A stretch of 64,000 bases of DNA, from positions 25,487,324-25,551,323 of the forward strand of contig OX438741.1 in assembly GCA_949316235.1 (NCBI GenBank), given 5' to 3'. Below are positions 35,101-45,767 of this stretch, one piece after another; the first letter of the stretch is position 1, and every line of letters starts with the position of its first letter. Under the pieces are notes generated by a model. It did not search any database and was not told where the DNA came from. It saw only the letters and a list, made by a program, of their open reading frames with translations. The position numbers and the translations under genes are program-made. This DNA is from Oegoconia quadripuncta (lineage: Eukaryota > Arthropoda > Insecta > Lepidoptera > Autostichidae).

Positions 35101-38100
35101 ATCTCCATCAAAAGCTCTAACCTGAATGTCCCTTGTTTTTTCCTCAATTTCTAAAATGAATGCCGAAAGAAGAATTCTAAAAGCGAGCGTGTAGATCTAA
35201 ACAAGGAAGCCAAATTAAATAACAACCTTGATAAAAAAAAAGAAAAAACCATGGCAATACGCGATAAAGTTGAAATCACACTATTTATCGTGGTAATCTG
35301 TTAAAACGAGTGACATAGTAGTCGTAGAGTAGCATTTTGACATTCGTTTGCGATAAAATGTGCGTTTTTAGCGAGATCAACTTAGGGAAGTTTGGAATAT
35401 GTATCAAAGATTATTATTTGACAGTGCAAGAATAATTTGAAACAATTGCACAACAGTCTTAGCAGATACTCATAAATGTACAATTATTAGCTAGCTGTGT
35501 TAAAATCTTAGCAAGTTCAACTATAACAAAGATTATTACTTGACCGAGCAAAACAATTAGAAGCAGTTGCACAACAGTCTTAGCAAATACGAATAAGTTT
35601 AATTGTATTGTATAAGTAAGGATTTATTATGCCTTACATAGAAACATGTTAGCCAGTGTGGTTAAGTTTTTAGTGAGATGAACTAAGGAAAATTTAAAAT
35701 ATATATCCACGATTATTACCTGACACGAGCAAGATTAATTTGAAGCAGTGGCACAACAGTCTTAGCAGATACTAATAACTTTAATTGTATCGTATAAACA
35801 AGGACTTTTTATGGATTATATAGAAACATTTTAGCTAGTGTTGTTAAGTTTTTAGCGAGATAAACTAAGGAAAATTTTAAATATATATCCAAGATTATTA
35901 CCTGACAGAGCAAGATTAATTTGAAGCAGTGGCACAACAGTCTAAGCAAATACTAATAAGTTTAATTGTATGGTATAAACAAGGACTTTTTATGAATTAC
36001 ATAGAAATATTTTAGCTGGTGTTGTTAAGTTTTTAGCGAGATCAACTAAGGAAAATTTAAAATATATATTCAAGATTATTACCTGACACAGCAAGATTAA
36101 TTTGAAGCAGTGGCACAACAGTCTTAGCAGATACTAATAAGTTTAATTGCATTGCATAATCAAGGACTTTTATGTAGTACATATAAACTTATTAGCGACT
36201 GTTCTTAAGTTTTTAGCGAGATCAACTAAGGAAAAATTTAAATAGATAGCAAAGATTATTACTTGACCAAGCAAAATAATTTAAAGCAGTTGTACAGTAG
36301 TCTTAGCAAATACGAATAACTTTAATTGTGTAGTAACAGACAAGTCATTTTTATCAATTAAGTACAAACTTGTAAGCTTATATAGCTAAGTTTTTAGATA
36401 GATTCAGTTCGGGACGTTAAGAACATATACTGAGGATAATATCTTAGTTCAGTTTGCGAAGTTTTGTGGTGATGTTGACTAATATGTATCTTTGCCGCTA
36501 GTAACAACAAAAATTAGTAAGAACCGTGACTTTCTTAGCACTAGTAAATAACAGTCCATTGCTATCACAGCCAAACAACAACTTTGTTACTACGAATAAG
36601 GACAAATTGCTGGATAAAGAAAGAATTTAACAGTACTGACTAATTTTTTCAGCTAAATATTGTTTGACCCTGCAGCTAACTGCTCTTTATTGAGGTAGAA
36701 AAGCCATCGCTACGGTTACAAAAATTTTTGATTGGACAACTAAATCGCGGCAACCAAGTTTGTTTAGCTGCGATATATAAACCATTTCTTTCCGTGTACT
36801 TTCATTCATCGTTGGCTTTACAAGTTTTTTTATTTCTGACAGCAGCCAGCTTTTTGTATAGAAAACAAATAGATTAGGTATTAAATATAAAAACTATTTG
36901 TTGTCTGTGTCTAAAGCATGGAGCAGTAAATCTTTTAATCCGCCGTGTTAGCTCCTAACGTTAAGTTATCAGATAGTTGTGACGTCACAACCTCGCTGCT
37001 TGGTCGAGATAATTTAGAAAACTTTTCAAAATGACTACGGCTCTCGTATTTTAAATATTAATGTAGAAAAACTAGTTTGTTGAACGCACGCGCTAAACGT
37101 TACTTTCTCTAATTATAGCAGAGATAATAATTTTCAGGTGATCCAACTGCTTTCGGGAACCTCAAGCCACCGGAGTCACTTCTGGAAGCTGTCACCGATT
37201 GCCTTGATAAAGAGAATAGCGGAAGTTATGGCCCTTCTGAAGGTCTCTTCGAAGCTCGAAGAGCAGTCGCTGAGTACAGTATCCATCAGGGTACGGTTGA
37301 CCCTGACGACGTCATTCTCTGCAGTGGGTGTTCTCACTCTATTGATCTCGTTGTAACAGCAATGGTAGAAGCAGGACAGAACATACTTGTACCTTGTCCA
37401 GGGCATATGATATATAAAACTGTGTCAGAGGGTCTTGGAATAGAAGCGAGATATTACAACTTGCTGGTAAGGTTTTTTTTCGAACAAAGTCTCGTATTTT
37501 TTAAAACGTCTTTAGATAACTTTTCGAACTAGAAAGAATATTGATTTCAGGAGATATATGTGATCGATGAATAACATATACATAATGTCACGACCTTTAT
37601 CCCAAATGGGGTGGTAAGAGATATCCCAAACAACATCCACGGTTCACCTTAAGAAATATACAGTAATGCACTTGTGGCAGGCGTTGAGCCCATCATCGTT
37701 GCAACGTGCAAATCTGTAGATGTTTTTGTGGAAAGTCCCTTAGTCGCCTTTTACGACACCCACGGGAAGAGATAGGTTGCTTCTATTCTATTTGAGTGCC
37801 GAAACCACACAGCACTAACATAACAGTATAATATGTTATGTATCCAGAATTTGTCTATAATGCAAAGTCAAACGTAAAAGGGTTTGTTTTGTATTGGACT
37901 AAATTATAAAGTATTACCTCTAACGCTTTTACTAGATCCGTACCTAATGTCAATAATATAAAATAATGTATTATTGTTTATTAATTTATTGTTAGGTAGG
38001 TAGGTTCTAATAATAGATAAGGGTTGCCACCTTTTTTAAAGAAATAAAAGATATCTGATTTCAAAGAGAGTAAATAAAAAGTATACAGATTTATGAAAAG

Positions 38101-41100
38101 AATAGGTATTTTAAAAACATTATTCTAATTTTAAAAATAGTATTTTTTTTTATTTTTGAGGTACATTAAATCTATAATTTTAGTCCAATACAAGAACTAT
38201 GTAGGGTTTAAGTTTATGTTACTCTACTTTTTTTATGCACAACAGCACTTGACCTCAATCACACCTGATGTAAAGTGAAGATGAGGCCGAAGGTGGTAGC
38301 GTACTGACTCGGAAACCCCATCTTATTTGGGGTATCCATTATCTACTTACTTATTTATTACAAAACTGTAAGATTGTCGGTATCTACCTGCCTAGATCGA
38401 TTCAATACATTTTTATTTGAATTATAAGGATATTCTTGTTAACATTTTCTCGATTAGGATGCTAATGTCATTGTTTATATGAATATATTAGTAGATATTT
38501 CGTTATTCGTTAAACGAATCAACAAGAAATAGATTTGAAACACATTATAAAACTGGATCTGGAGGCCAATTTTCAAGTTATATTATAACGACGGCTGTTT
38601 TGTTGTGTCTATACGAAAATCCATACCTACTTATGTGTGGTTTTTGGCTTTGCTTACATTATGTATTTGAGACCATTTCAACATGAGTTTCCTATTAGCC
38701 ACGTATTGCTATATAATTACGTAGAATAGGTAGGTTATATGTGTCCGGCTGCTCTTGAACGGTGAAGGAAAACATCGTGAGGAAACCTGCACGCTTGAGA
38801 AATGGGAAATCTAAGGCATATGAAGTCCCCAACACGCATTGCCAGCGTGGTCATTATACGAGGGAAGGCCTATATCCTTGCAGTGGGATGTTTACGGACT
38901 GAGATGATGATGATGAGGTAATACGTACGTATGATGATACTGCGGTCTCATATATAAGAATAGAATAGAATAGAATAGAATAGAATAGAATAGAATAGAA
39001 TAGAATAGAATAGAATAGAATAGAATAGAATAGAATAGAATAGAATAGAATTTATTTGCTGTGAATAGGTAGGTACATAATATCTAGGTGTTACAATTAT
39101 TTTACATAAATAAGTCTCTTCTATTCAGTTAAAATACAGTAGCATGCAAATATAACTTTCAGTAATAAAATATAATTTAACAATAATATCCGTTCAAAAA
39201 TTCATTTACACTATAAAAACAGAAATTCGAGAGCCATTGGTACAGTTTTGTTTTCATGGGCTTAAGCGGTAGGTTCCTGATATTTTTTGGAATTTTATTA
39301 AACACTTTTATGCACATACTATAGCAATTCCCATGATACAATGCGAGTCTTGGACAATGGTCTAATGCGAGTCTATCTGGATTCCTTGTATTTCTAGGAT
39401 ACACTTCTCGTGCTGTTTTAAATAATTCTGGATGTTCTTTTACAAATTTGCATATCTCAAAAATATACATGCTTGGTACAGTCAAAATGCCTAATTTGGA
39501 AAAAAGAGGTTTACACGTTTCTAACGGACCCACACCGCATATCGCTCGTACACATTTCTTTTGGGCTATAAATACTTTTTTGATATCAGTGCCATTTCCC
39601 CAGATCAACAAACCATATCGTAGAACTGACGCGACATATCCATGATATGCAGTTAATGCTGTCCTTGTACATGTAATTTTTCTTAGTCTACGAAGGACAT
39701 ACACGAATCTGTTAATCTTACAACTAATTTTTCCGATGTGTGCTGCATAATTAATATTTTTGTCCAATATAATTCCCAAAAAGGCAATCTGATCAACTTC
39801 TTTTAAAATATGTCCCTGATATTCAATACTTAGATCTATTCGATTGCGTCCCTTAGTAGTAAATTGTATATAATTGGTTTTAGTCAAATTCACACGTAAG
39901 TTATTGATGTCAAGCCATGTTATTACAGATTTAATTGTATTATTAATGTCAGTCTCATAATTAAATAGATCATTATCATTAGATGTCACTATAAATGATA
40001 TGTCATCGGCAAACATCGTACTTTTATGTTTCGTCACTTCTGGTAGGTCATTAATGTACAAGAGAAACAGCAATGGCCCCAACACACTCCCCTGGGGAAC
40101 GCCGTATTTATTATGCTTGAGATCCGATCGATAACAATTAAGATTATTATTACCATCTAATTTACTTATTTCAACACATTGCTGCCTATCCTGCAAGTAC
40201 GATTCTATCCATGACAACGCTGGACCTCGGATACCATATTTTTCAAGCTTTTTTAAAAGTATGTCATGAACGACGAAGTCGAACCGGTTTACCGGAACCG
40301 GTTTACAGAAAGTACAAGGCTATGAAACGAGCTATGGAAAGGCCGACATCGGCGTTTCACTAGGCACAAAATAGAATCAGGAATGACGAAATCCGTAAAA
40401 GAACTAATGTCACCGACATATCCAGTAGAGTAGTAGGTTGAAGTTGAACTGTTGAGTGTTTTTAAGTTCTAGAGTGGCGACCACGTACCGGCAAGCGTAG
40501 CGTAGGATTTCCACCCGCAAGACGGACGGGCGACCTATAAAGGTGCGGGAAGTCGCTGAATGCATCCCAACGGTCGCTCTGGAAATCCATAGAAGAGATC
40601 TTTGTTCAGCAGCGGACGTCCTGTGATGATGTTCATAAAATACGTATACGTAGATAAAATGACAGGACTATTTTTCTTGTTGCAGCCCGATCAGCAATGG
40701 AAAGTAGATTTAGTTGATCTAGAGGATAAAATTGACGATGACACTGCACTAATAGTTGTGATCAATCCTTCCAACCCTTGCGGCTCCGTGTATGACAAAG
40801 AACACCTCAAGGAAATTCTGGAAGTAGCTTCCAGAAATCGCGTGCCGATCTTAGCTGATGAAATCTATGAATTTTTCGTTTTTTCTGGACACGAGTATAT
40901 TGCTTTGTCGTCTCTCTCCGTAGATGTTCCAATTATTACGTGCAGTGGAATAACGAAACGATTTTTAGTCCCTGGCTGGCGATTAGGCTGGCTTATAATT
41001 CACGATCGGCAGAATATTCTTGGAGATGAAATTCGAGAAGGTCTGAGGAATATGTCGAGGAGAATTTTAGGTCCAAGCATGTTGATACAAAAGGCTTTGC

Positions 41101-44100
41101 CGGCTATATTGAAGGTGCCGCAGAATTATTTCGATGAAATGATGTTGTTTATTGAGGTAAGTGGCACACAAGCCATCTGTATGTTAATATGTCACTTATG
41201 TTAATTTTATAGTGAGTTCTTACTTGTATACGAGTGTCTGGAGGCATGGCACACGGCAGTGCGCACCAAGTTGAGCACAAAGCTAACACTGCTGTAACCC
41301 ATTTCAGGCAACATTTCGGCGTATCTTTACTTTTATAGGTTCTCTGTTGGTTCTGGACAAGTGTAGAACGCTGAAATTACGATTTTTTTTTAATCTCCAA
41401 CGGGTTAGCACTTGTCCTCAATCACACCTGATGTTAAGTGAAGATGAGGCCGAAGGTGGTAGCGTACTGACCCAGAAACCCCATCTTATTTGGGGGACTG
41501 GCTATCTTATCCCTAACAACCGGAACACTGTTGTGTTCCGGTGGTTAGAGATAAGATAGCCAGTCCTTTTTTTTTTTTTTTTTTTTTTTTTCGCGGGGAA
41601 ATGCGTTACGCGTACCGCTCGCCTGGGGGACGGCGAGACGGTTATGTGGGACTCCCCTCCCTAACGGGAGGGATACCCACTAAAACCCCGCGGCGACCTT
41701 CTTCGGCAGTAGGGAGGACCTGGGAACGCATAAGCGGCTCCAGGCCCCCCCCTGCCCTGCCCCCCCTCACAAGGGGAGGCCCGTTCCCGGAGGGCGGCTA
41801 GCGCGCCCTCCACGGGGGGCGCTGTCGAGTCTCACACCGCAATCAGCGGGTGGTATGAGGCGCGACAGGGCCCGATGCGACGACACGATAGCCAGTCCTA
41901 TCAAATCAATATTGTTATTGATCAACAATGTTAATAACATTGTTATGCTATTAACATTGCTGTTTGGCGGCAGATTTACATAAGATGGTGGTAGCTAGCC
42001 AGGCGTACATTTAATAGGTATGCCTTACCACCAACCAAACCGAGTACTAAATATGTACCCCGCTGATGTACGTACGTACGTACGATGTACGATATTCTAT
42101 AGCCCCGATTTTATGCAGAAATTATGGGTTACTGTCAAAGTAAAAGAACAGGATCAATTCGTCACTTCCTGCTGTAGCTCCAAATATCTGCGATCATCCA
42201 GTCGCCTGCCCATTGCAGTTTGATCGATGCGAATTGCACTTTTTGGACTCACAGAGGTTCACGTACTGCTGTTGTGGACGCAGATGACGTAGCGAATTTT
42301 CTTTGAGGAAACCAGATATTATAGGTACCTACTCATACTAGTACTTTTACACTTGATGGAAATGTTAATGTTGATTGTCGTATTTTAAAGAAACAAGCGA
42401 AAACAGCGTGTGAAGAGCTTAAGTCCATACCAGGTCTTCGCCCCATCATGCCTCAAGGCGCGATGTATATGATGATTGAAATCAAAATGGCACTCTTTCC
42501 TGGATGTAAGAGTGACGTCACATTTTCTGAACAGTTACTAGCTGAACAGGCGGTTCTTTGCTTACCAGGGCAGGTGGGTAATAGTATTTCGTTTAACTGC
42601 CAAGTAATGAAACGCCTAAATCAATTGAGATATTTCATAGTGTCTTTTATTTTTTATAGTAGGTGTTTATTTATTAACGGTAGTCGGGTTTTTATAACTT
42701 TTTTTAATTTTATTTTTAAACATATTTTTTTTAAATAAATATTTTTTTTTAATAAATAAACACAGCGCTATCTAGTTCCTCTTTAAGCGACTATAGGCTT
42801 GTGTTGTGGATACCAGATGGTTGATATACTACATAAATACATATTTTTTTTGTAAATAAATACTTATTATAAATGAAAACATCCATAACTCGGGTACTCG
42901 TGTCCGTATTCATCATACAAACATATGCTCCTTGCGGGATTCGAACCCGCGACCTTTTGGTATAGTGGTCAGAGTTTCTAACCACTACGCCAAACAGGTC
43001 GTCGATATTGATATCTGATTTTGGATTTATTTATTCGAGATTTAACATTTGATAACCAACTCGATGGGGTCTGGACTATTTGTTGTTATGTGTGACAATA
43101 AGGCTGCTTGCGTCCGCCATATTACATCATGCCTTCATTATATAGGTACACTTCCGGACAGTACGAATCTAACAACACCTCATTTTTCGAAAGCGGCTAA
43201 GGCGTAGGCTGTATGATATACATGGGTACATCTAGACCGCCGTATACATTACCCTCGTTTTTGCTTTGCCATAGTCGGGTATAAAAAACGGTGTTTGAAA
43301 CCGCTGTAAGTCTGTCTGTGGCATCGTATCTAGTTAGAACAGGTGAACTAAATTTTTTTGATTGAAAGCTGATATACGAGATTGTGGCCATGAAGTGTTT
43401 GTGCAATTGGTACCTACCTACCTTATTTACCATGATTTTATTCGGTTGGAAACGTTATAGAAAGTAGTAGATAATAATACTTACAAACAGGCATAAAGAT
43501 ACTACAGTGGAATATGTATACTAACGAGATGTTCTGCTATTTGCGGTTGCGGTTCAAAATGTACGTTTAGAAAACAATCGTACCTACTAGATAAACAAAA
43601 ACTGGGCATTCCTAAGCACTTCTCGTAGACGGAATAATACGGTTTCATTCACCTCAGCGCACCACTACACTACACATTGTCCTCTGCATACTTTTCTTTT
43701 CTTTTTTCATTTTTATGCTTGTTCCCGCGCGTCTCCTGGGTGATAGCTGAAAATCAGTGCTTGCTCATTTATTGAGCATTTTTAATGCGCTGAGCTATGG
43801 CCTTGTTGCATGACTGTTGCACACATACCCACATATTCTATATAGTCTTAAAGGTATTTTTAATGTTACGGTATATTTGTTTATATCTGTTTGTATTTGT
43901 TAAAAATTGTATGTCTCTTGTTTTCTTATTTGTTCATGTTTCTCCTTTGTATGTGTGCCAGTTTATGCAATAAACTTTTTATCTATCTATCTATTGACAT
44001 TCACATCCTTGTATATCGAATGGTTTCGATGTCAATAAATACTACCGATCTGTAGGTGCTTTTAAATATGTAAGTTATATTTATAGGTCTATTTATAGGT

Positions 44101-44574
44101 ACTAATTAACTTATTAATATTTGTAGTCTAGTTTCTAAAAAAGTACGAACGAGTACGACATTGGAACCTTCAAGAAACGAGCCTACACCTTCCTCAAAGG
44201 CCGGCAACGCATCTGTGACCCTTTTGGTGTTGCAGGTGTCCATGGGCGGCGGTGATTGCTTTCCATCAGGTGACCCGCATGCTCGTTTGCCGCCCTCTCA
44301 TATAAAAAAAAAAGTAGCTGACAAAACTATACTTTAGTAATTCCTGGTTCCTAAAGGTTTTATGTATGTGTCCTCTTTTTTTTATGTATGTTTTGTAAAA
44401 TGTATATTTACCTTTGCGTCTTTGTATTGTAATTAAATTTTCATTTTACAGTGTTTTGGATATCCCAACTACATCCGCATTGTTTTGACAGTGCCCGAAC
44501 ACATTCTCCATGAAGCTTGCAAGAGGATAAAAGACTTTTGTGAGACGTATACTGTTAGACAGAATATAATATAA
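32011..44574 (+). CDS. Tat: Tyrosine aminotransferase (PLP-dependent, class I), 5 exons
   Basis: Exons: 32011-32149, 37138-37466, 40686-41156, 42391-42573, 44452-44574 (TAA). All introns are GT-AG; phases are 1, 0, 0, 0; the product is 414 residues (human TAT 454). It transfers the amino group of tyrosine to 2-oxoglutarate, making 4-hydroxyphenylpyruvate, the first step of tyrosine breakdown; this route also bears on the insect's tyrosine supply for cuticle and pigment. Visible motifs: WEVRPS and RVKPNPEME (8-37), [12 protein letters not shown] (44-55), [22 protein letters not shown] with Asn186, ADEIY with Asp214 and Tyr217 that contact the cofactor, and [15 protein letters not shown] with Lys247 as the Schiff-base lysine. 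YPNYIRI near the end carries the substrate-carboxylate Arg383. It aligns with vertebrate TAT along its whole length, including exon joins, so it is probably functional. The gene points towards the Slp gene, tail to tail. Confidence 0.95.
32240..32526 (+). repeat. SINE, third family, plus orientation
   Basis: Degenerate head, B-box-like ggtttcgattgccagcgggg, then body tggtggtagggcatttaaat and agataagatagccagtcccc to an A-rich end. It starts 90 bp after TAT exon 1. Confidence 0.75.
32808..33139 (-). repeat. SINE, third family, near full length
   Basis: The plus-strand T-rich edge ttttttatgcacaacgggtt leads into the same body as 17058 and 34437, ending at gagccacggaggcggt (tRNA-like head on the complement). 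Confidence 0.8.
33262..33347 (+). repeat. SINE tail fragment, first family
   Basis: Keeps only gtctagtatccatagtacaa, then the gctttgcttagttcgggac block and the aaatatttattattatttta tail. Confidence 0.6.
33435..33665 (+). repeat. SINE, first family, full length
   Basis: Head cgaccgattggtgtacaagt, B-box gctggttcgaatcccgcgag, body with acatttattcccgagtcatg and the atgtatg simple repeat, 3' end aaatatttattatttta. This is a tRNA-derived SINE, not a tRNA gene. Confidence 0.8.
34326..34920. repeat. Interspersed repeat split by a SINE insertion
   Basis: tatttttacccgacttccca to gtaacctgaacggtttaacc (34326-34437), then the continuation at 34780-34920 (gaagtgcttggtgttgttag, atggcgtccgaaaaat), correspond to the unbroken repeat at 28357-28560. 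The SINE at 34437-34779 interrupts it. Confidence 0.6.
34437..34779 (-). repeat. SINE, third family, full length, nested
   Basis: Plus-strand T-tract tttttttttatgcacgacgg through to gagccacggaggcga; the complement gives a tRNA-like head with a standard B-box. It is inserted in the repeat at 34326-34920. Confidence 0.8.
35345..36425. repeat. Tandem array, 181-bp unit, about 5-6 copies
   Basis: The landmark ttagcgagat or a variant recurs near 35369, 35671, 35853, 36034, 36214 and 36395, and cacaacagtctta near 35449, 35570, 35752, 35933 and 36114, giving steps of 180-182 bp. One shorter unit of about 121 bp lies near the left end. Units are AT-rich and diverge toward both edges. The array lies in TAT intron 1, about 0.7 kb before exon 2. 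No coding. Confidence 0.9.
36731..36990 (+). promoter_or_regulatory. CCAAT/TATA/CRE cluster in TAT intron 1
   Basis: ATTGG (inverted CCAAT) at 36731-36735, TATATAAA at 36774-36781 and a perfect CRE TGACGTCA at 36980-36987 inside the 14-bp palindrome at 36977-36990. The set sits 150-400 bp before exon 2 and could be an internal promoter or enhancer. No new first exon with the right phase was found. Confidence 0.3.
37578..37805 (+). repeat. Interspersed repeat (family of 5363, 53590, 58331)
   Basis: Begins gtcacgacctttatcccaaa and includes ctttatccc-aaatggggtgg, the cttttacgacacccacggga block and a degenerate end near gaaaccacacagca. Non-coding. Confidence 0.6.
38229..38340 (-). repeat. SINE fragment, third family
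   Basis: Plus-strand tttttttatgcacaacagca to accccatcttatttggggta. Only the tail half is kept. Confidence 0.65.
38742..38905 (+). repeat. SINE fragment, fourth family
   Basis: gaacggtgaaggaaaacatc, then aaggcatatgaagtccccaa and the cctatatccttgcagtgggatg end followed by (gat)n. The tRNA-like head is absent. Confidence 0.6.
38957..39051. repeat. (TAGAA)n microsatellite, about 19 units
   Basis: A pure pentanucleotide run that abuts the 3' end of the LINE at 39052-40285. On the LINE's strand it reads (TTCTA)n after the 3'UTR, so it is probably that element's own 3' simple-repeat tail. Confidence 0.9.
39052..40285 (-). mobile_element. 5'-truncated LINE with reverse transcriptase
   Basis: The minus-strand frame is open from about 40285 to the stop at 39177. 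It begins inside the RT domain ([20 protein letters not shown]), then [20 protein letters not shown], the catalytic box MFADDISF, a thumb region and a C-terminal part with [10 protein letters not shown] and [17 protein letters not shown]. No RNase H or endonuclease is present. The frame is intact, so the insertion is young. The 5' edge at about 40285 falls next to another LINE scrap. Class looks Jockey/CR1-like. It lies antisense in TAT intron 2. Confidence 0.9.
40302..40625 (+). mobile_element. LINE 3' fragment (family of 21455 and 61195)
   Basis: Degenerate [15 protein letters not shown] frame, then gagtggcgaccacgtaccgg, gcgggaagtcgctgaatgca and ggtcgctctggaaatccata with a tgttcagcagcggacg end. 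It ends 60 bp before TAT exon 3. Confidence 0.65.
41495..41566. repeat. 34-bp inverted repeat with 4-nt loop in SINE
   Basis: Arm 41495-41528 (ggactggctatcttatccct...) and arm 41533-41566 (gtgttccggtggttagagat...) match in 32 of 34 positions around the loop tgtt. It is a foldback duplication of SINE sequence. Confidence 0.85.
41568..41886 (-). mobile_element. GC-rich retrotransposed insert with poly(A) tail and 13-bp target duplication
   Basis: Flanked by gatagccagtcct at 41555-41567 and 41887-41899. The plus-strand left end is a T run of about 24, i.e. a poly(A) tail on the minus strand, which marks target-primed reverse transcription. The roughly 300-bp body is far more GC-rich than anything nearby. 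It could be the 3'UTR of a GC-rich LINE or a SINE; no protein motif is seen. Confidence 0.85.
42745..43005 (-). repeat. SINE, second family, full length
   Basis: On the complement: head cgacctgtttggcgtagtgg, B-box cgggttcgaatcccgcaagg, body to gtagtatatcaaccatctgg, then atccacaacacaagcctata. The tRNA-like stem does not close as a tRNA. Confidence 0.8.
43681..43994 (+). mobile_element. LINE 3'UTR with (ATCT)n tail
   Basis: Ends tttatgcaataaactttttat then atctatctatct. The internal ctcctgggtgatagctgaaaa block is shared with 48184-48352. Confidence 0.6.
44163..44312 (+). mobile_element. LINE or SINE 3' tail with poly(A)
   Basis: aggccggcaacgcatctgtg, gtgtccatgggcggcggtga and gcatgctcgtttgccgccct, then ctcatat and a 10-A run. 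It is a widespread lepidopteran retroelement end. Confidence 0.7.
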
Positions 44575-44654
44575 CGAAATCTTTTCAAAGAACTAGTATG
44601 TGAGCTCGAAAAGCGCGTTAATATAAATTTCATTAAACAAATTGTACCTTTTGA

Positions 44655-44660
44655 AATAAA
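44655..44660 (+). terminator. Poly(A) signal AATAAA of tyrosine aminotransferase
   Basis: It lies 81 bp after the stop codon and is followed by a T-rich stretch, so the 3'UTR would be about 100-110 nt. Confidence 0.6.
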
Positions 44661-45004
44661 ACAAATTTTCTATGAAATGTATGTCTTTTTAAAAATTTAT
44701 TTTCAAATCCCTCTGTTTTTCATATTAATTATGAATTTATATGTATAAAAATAGTTATGAAATAATAGTACCAAGTATTTTATTTCAATATTGTTAACTA
44801 GAGATAAAACTATTCGTATTTAACAAACTATGGACGTCACGATTCCCCTAGATCTATTTAATAAAAAAAACGATTATTCACAATCACATGCACACATCAG
44901 TATCATGCAACCATCCATATCCTTCGTTTTACTAAAAAAAGTAAAATTAGATCACAATACGCATGAGCAGAACCTTATAAACTCATGTGAACTTAATTTG
45001 TACA

Positions 45005-45010
45005 TTTATT
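45005..45010 (-). terminator. Poly(A) signal of the Slp gene (AATAAA on minus strand)
   Basis: TTTATT on the plus strand is the first clear signal below the minus-strand stop at 45768, giving a 3'UTR near 760 nt. It would leave about 300 bp to the end of the convergent TAT transcript. Confidence 0.35.
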
Positions 45011-45519
45011 ATTCTATTTTAAATGCATTAACTATTTTACTTACACGTCTAAACTATTATTAACTTACAGGCAGTTACATTGGAAAAATAATATTAAATA
45101 TTATTGTCATCAATTGAAATGAGTCTTATCATAATTTATAATGTATCACAAAGCTGGAATGTAGATAATGTTTAAATACAATTGTTCGGGAGTATCAAAA
45201 ATATAATTAAATACACACCAAGAAAAGTAGGTAAATATAGAAAAAAAAACAAAGAAAACGATTTAAATTGGCACTCGTACCAAAGCGTGGAAACCTAAAA
45301 TATAAGTTTCCAATAAACTTGGTCTGCCGCCCCGTGGCGATAAACATACGAGTATAGATAAGCCAAATTTATACCAAATTTGGAAGTAATGGTGGTCATG
45401 TTTGAAAGGTAGAAAGATGCTCGCATTGATTCATAGCTACCTCTTTCCTATTTGATAGCAAATTTTGGAAGCAGAACAAGATGTTCATATTCGTATACAA
45501 TTTTAAATAAGTACCTAAG

Positions 45520-45753
45520 TTATACATTAGGACATCGGTGAGTTATTGTTAAATAGACATTACTAGCTTCAGGCGCCACTAAAAACTGGATGCGAATTGT
45601 AACATCGTTATGAACAGCAAAATTATTCAACACATTGTGAATATTTTCACAAATAAAAGTTACATTACTCGATGTATCAGAATTTACTTCGCTATGTTCC
45701 AAATATACAATTTCTATCACTTTTGACTTTACTCTTACAGGTAAAACTGTCAA
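45520..45753 (-). other. Open frame in the Slp 3'UTR (77 codons)
   Basis: It begins 15 nt after the Slp stop with TTG ACA GTT and reads VKSKVIEIVYLEHSEVNSD, then NVLNNFAVHNDVTIRIQFL and a stop. No ATG is in frame. A possible acceptor (TTGACAG) precedes it, so an alternative last exon is conceivable. It could also be chance. Confidence 0.2.
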
Positions 45754-45767
45754 TCAGCTCACAAAGC

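Larger units (their letters stand above)
41381..42066 (-). repeat. SINE, third family, interrupted by a hairpin and a GC-rich insert
   Basis: 41381-41532 is the tail half of the SINE on the minus strand. 41533-41566 is an inverted copy of its end, 41568-41886 is foreign, and 41900-42066 resumes the SINE body (gctattaacattgctgtttg to atgtaccccgct). The head beyond 42066 is replaced by an acgt-rich run. Confidence 0.75.

Noticed and set aside
38957..39051. Regular repeats that could be mistaken for an array of spaced direct repeats
   Set aside because: A pure pentanucleotide microsatellite at a LINE end, with no spacers and no associated genes.
41541..41801. 86-codon plus-strand frame rich in Gly, Pro and Arg
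   Set aside because: It runs through a T-tract and the GC-rich retro-insert in antisense; a composition artefact.
42930..43006. tRNA-like sequence with A and B boxes on the minus strand (also 54775-54842, 33435-33515, 51376-51450, 59258-59330)
   Set aside because: Each is the head of a several-hundred-bp repeated SINE and the acceptor arms do not pair, so these are not tRNA genes.
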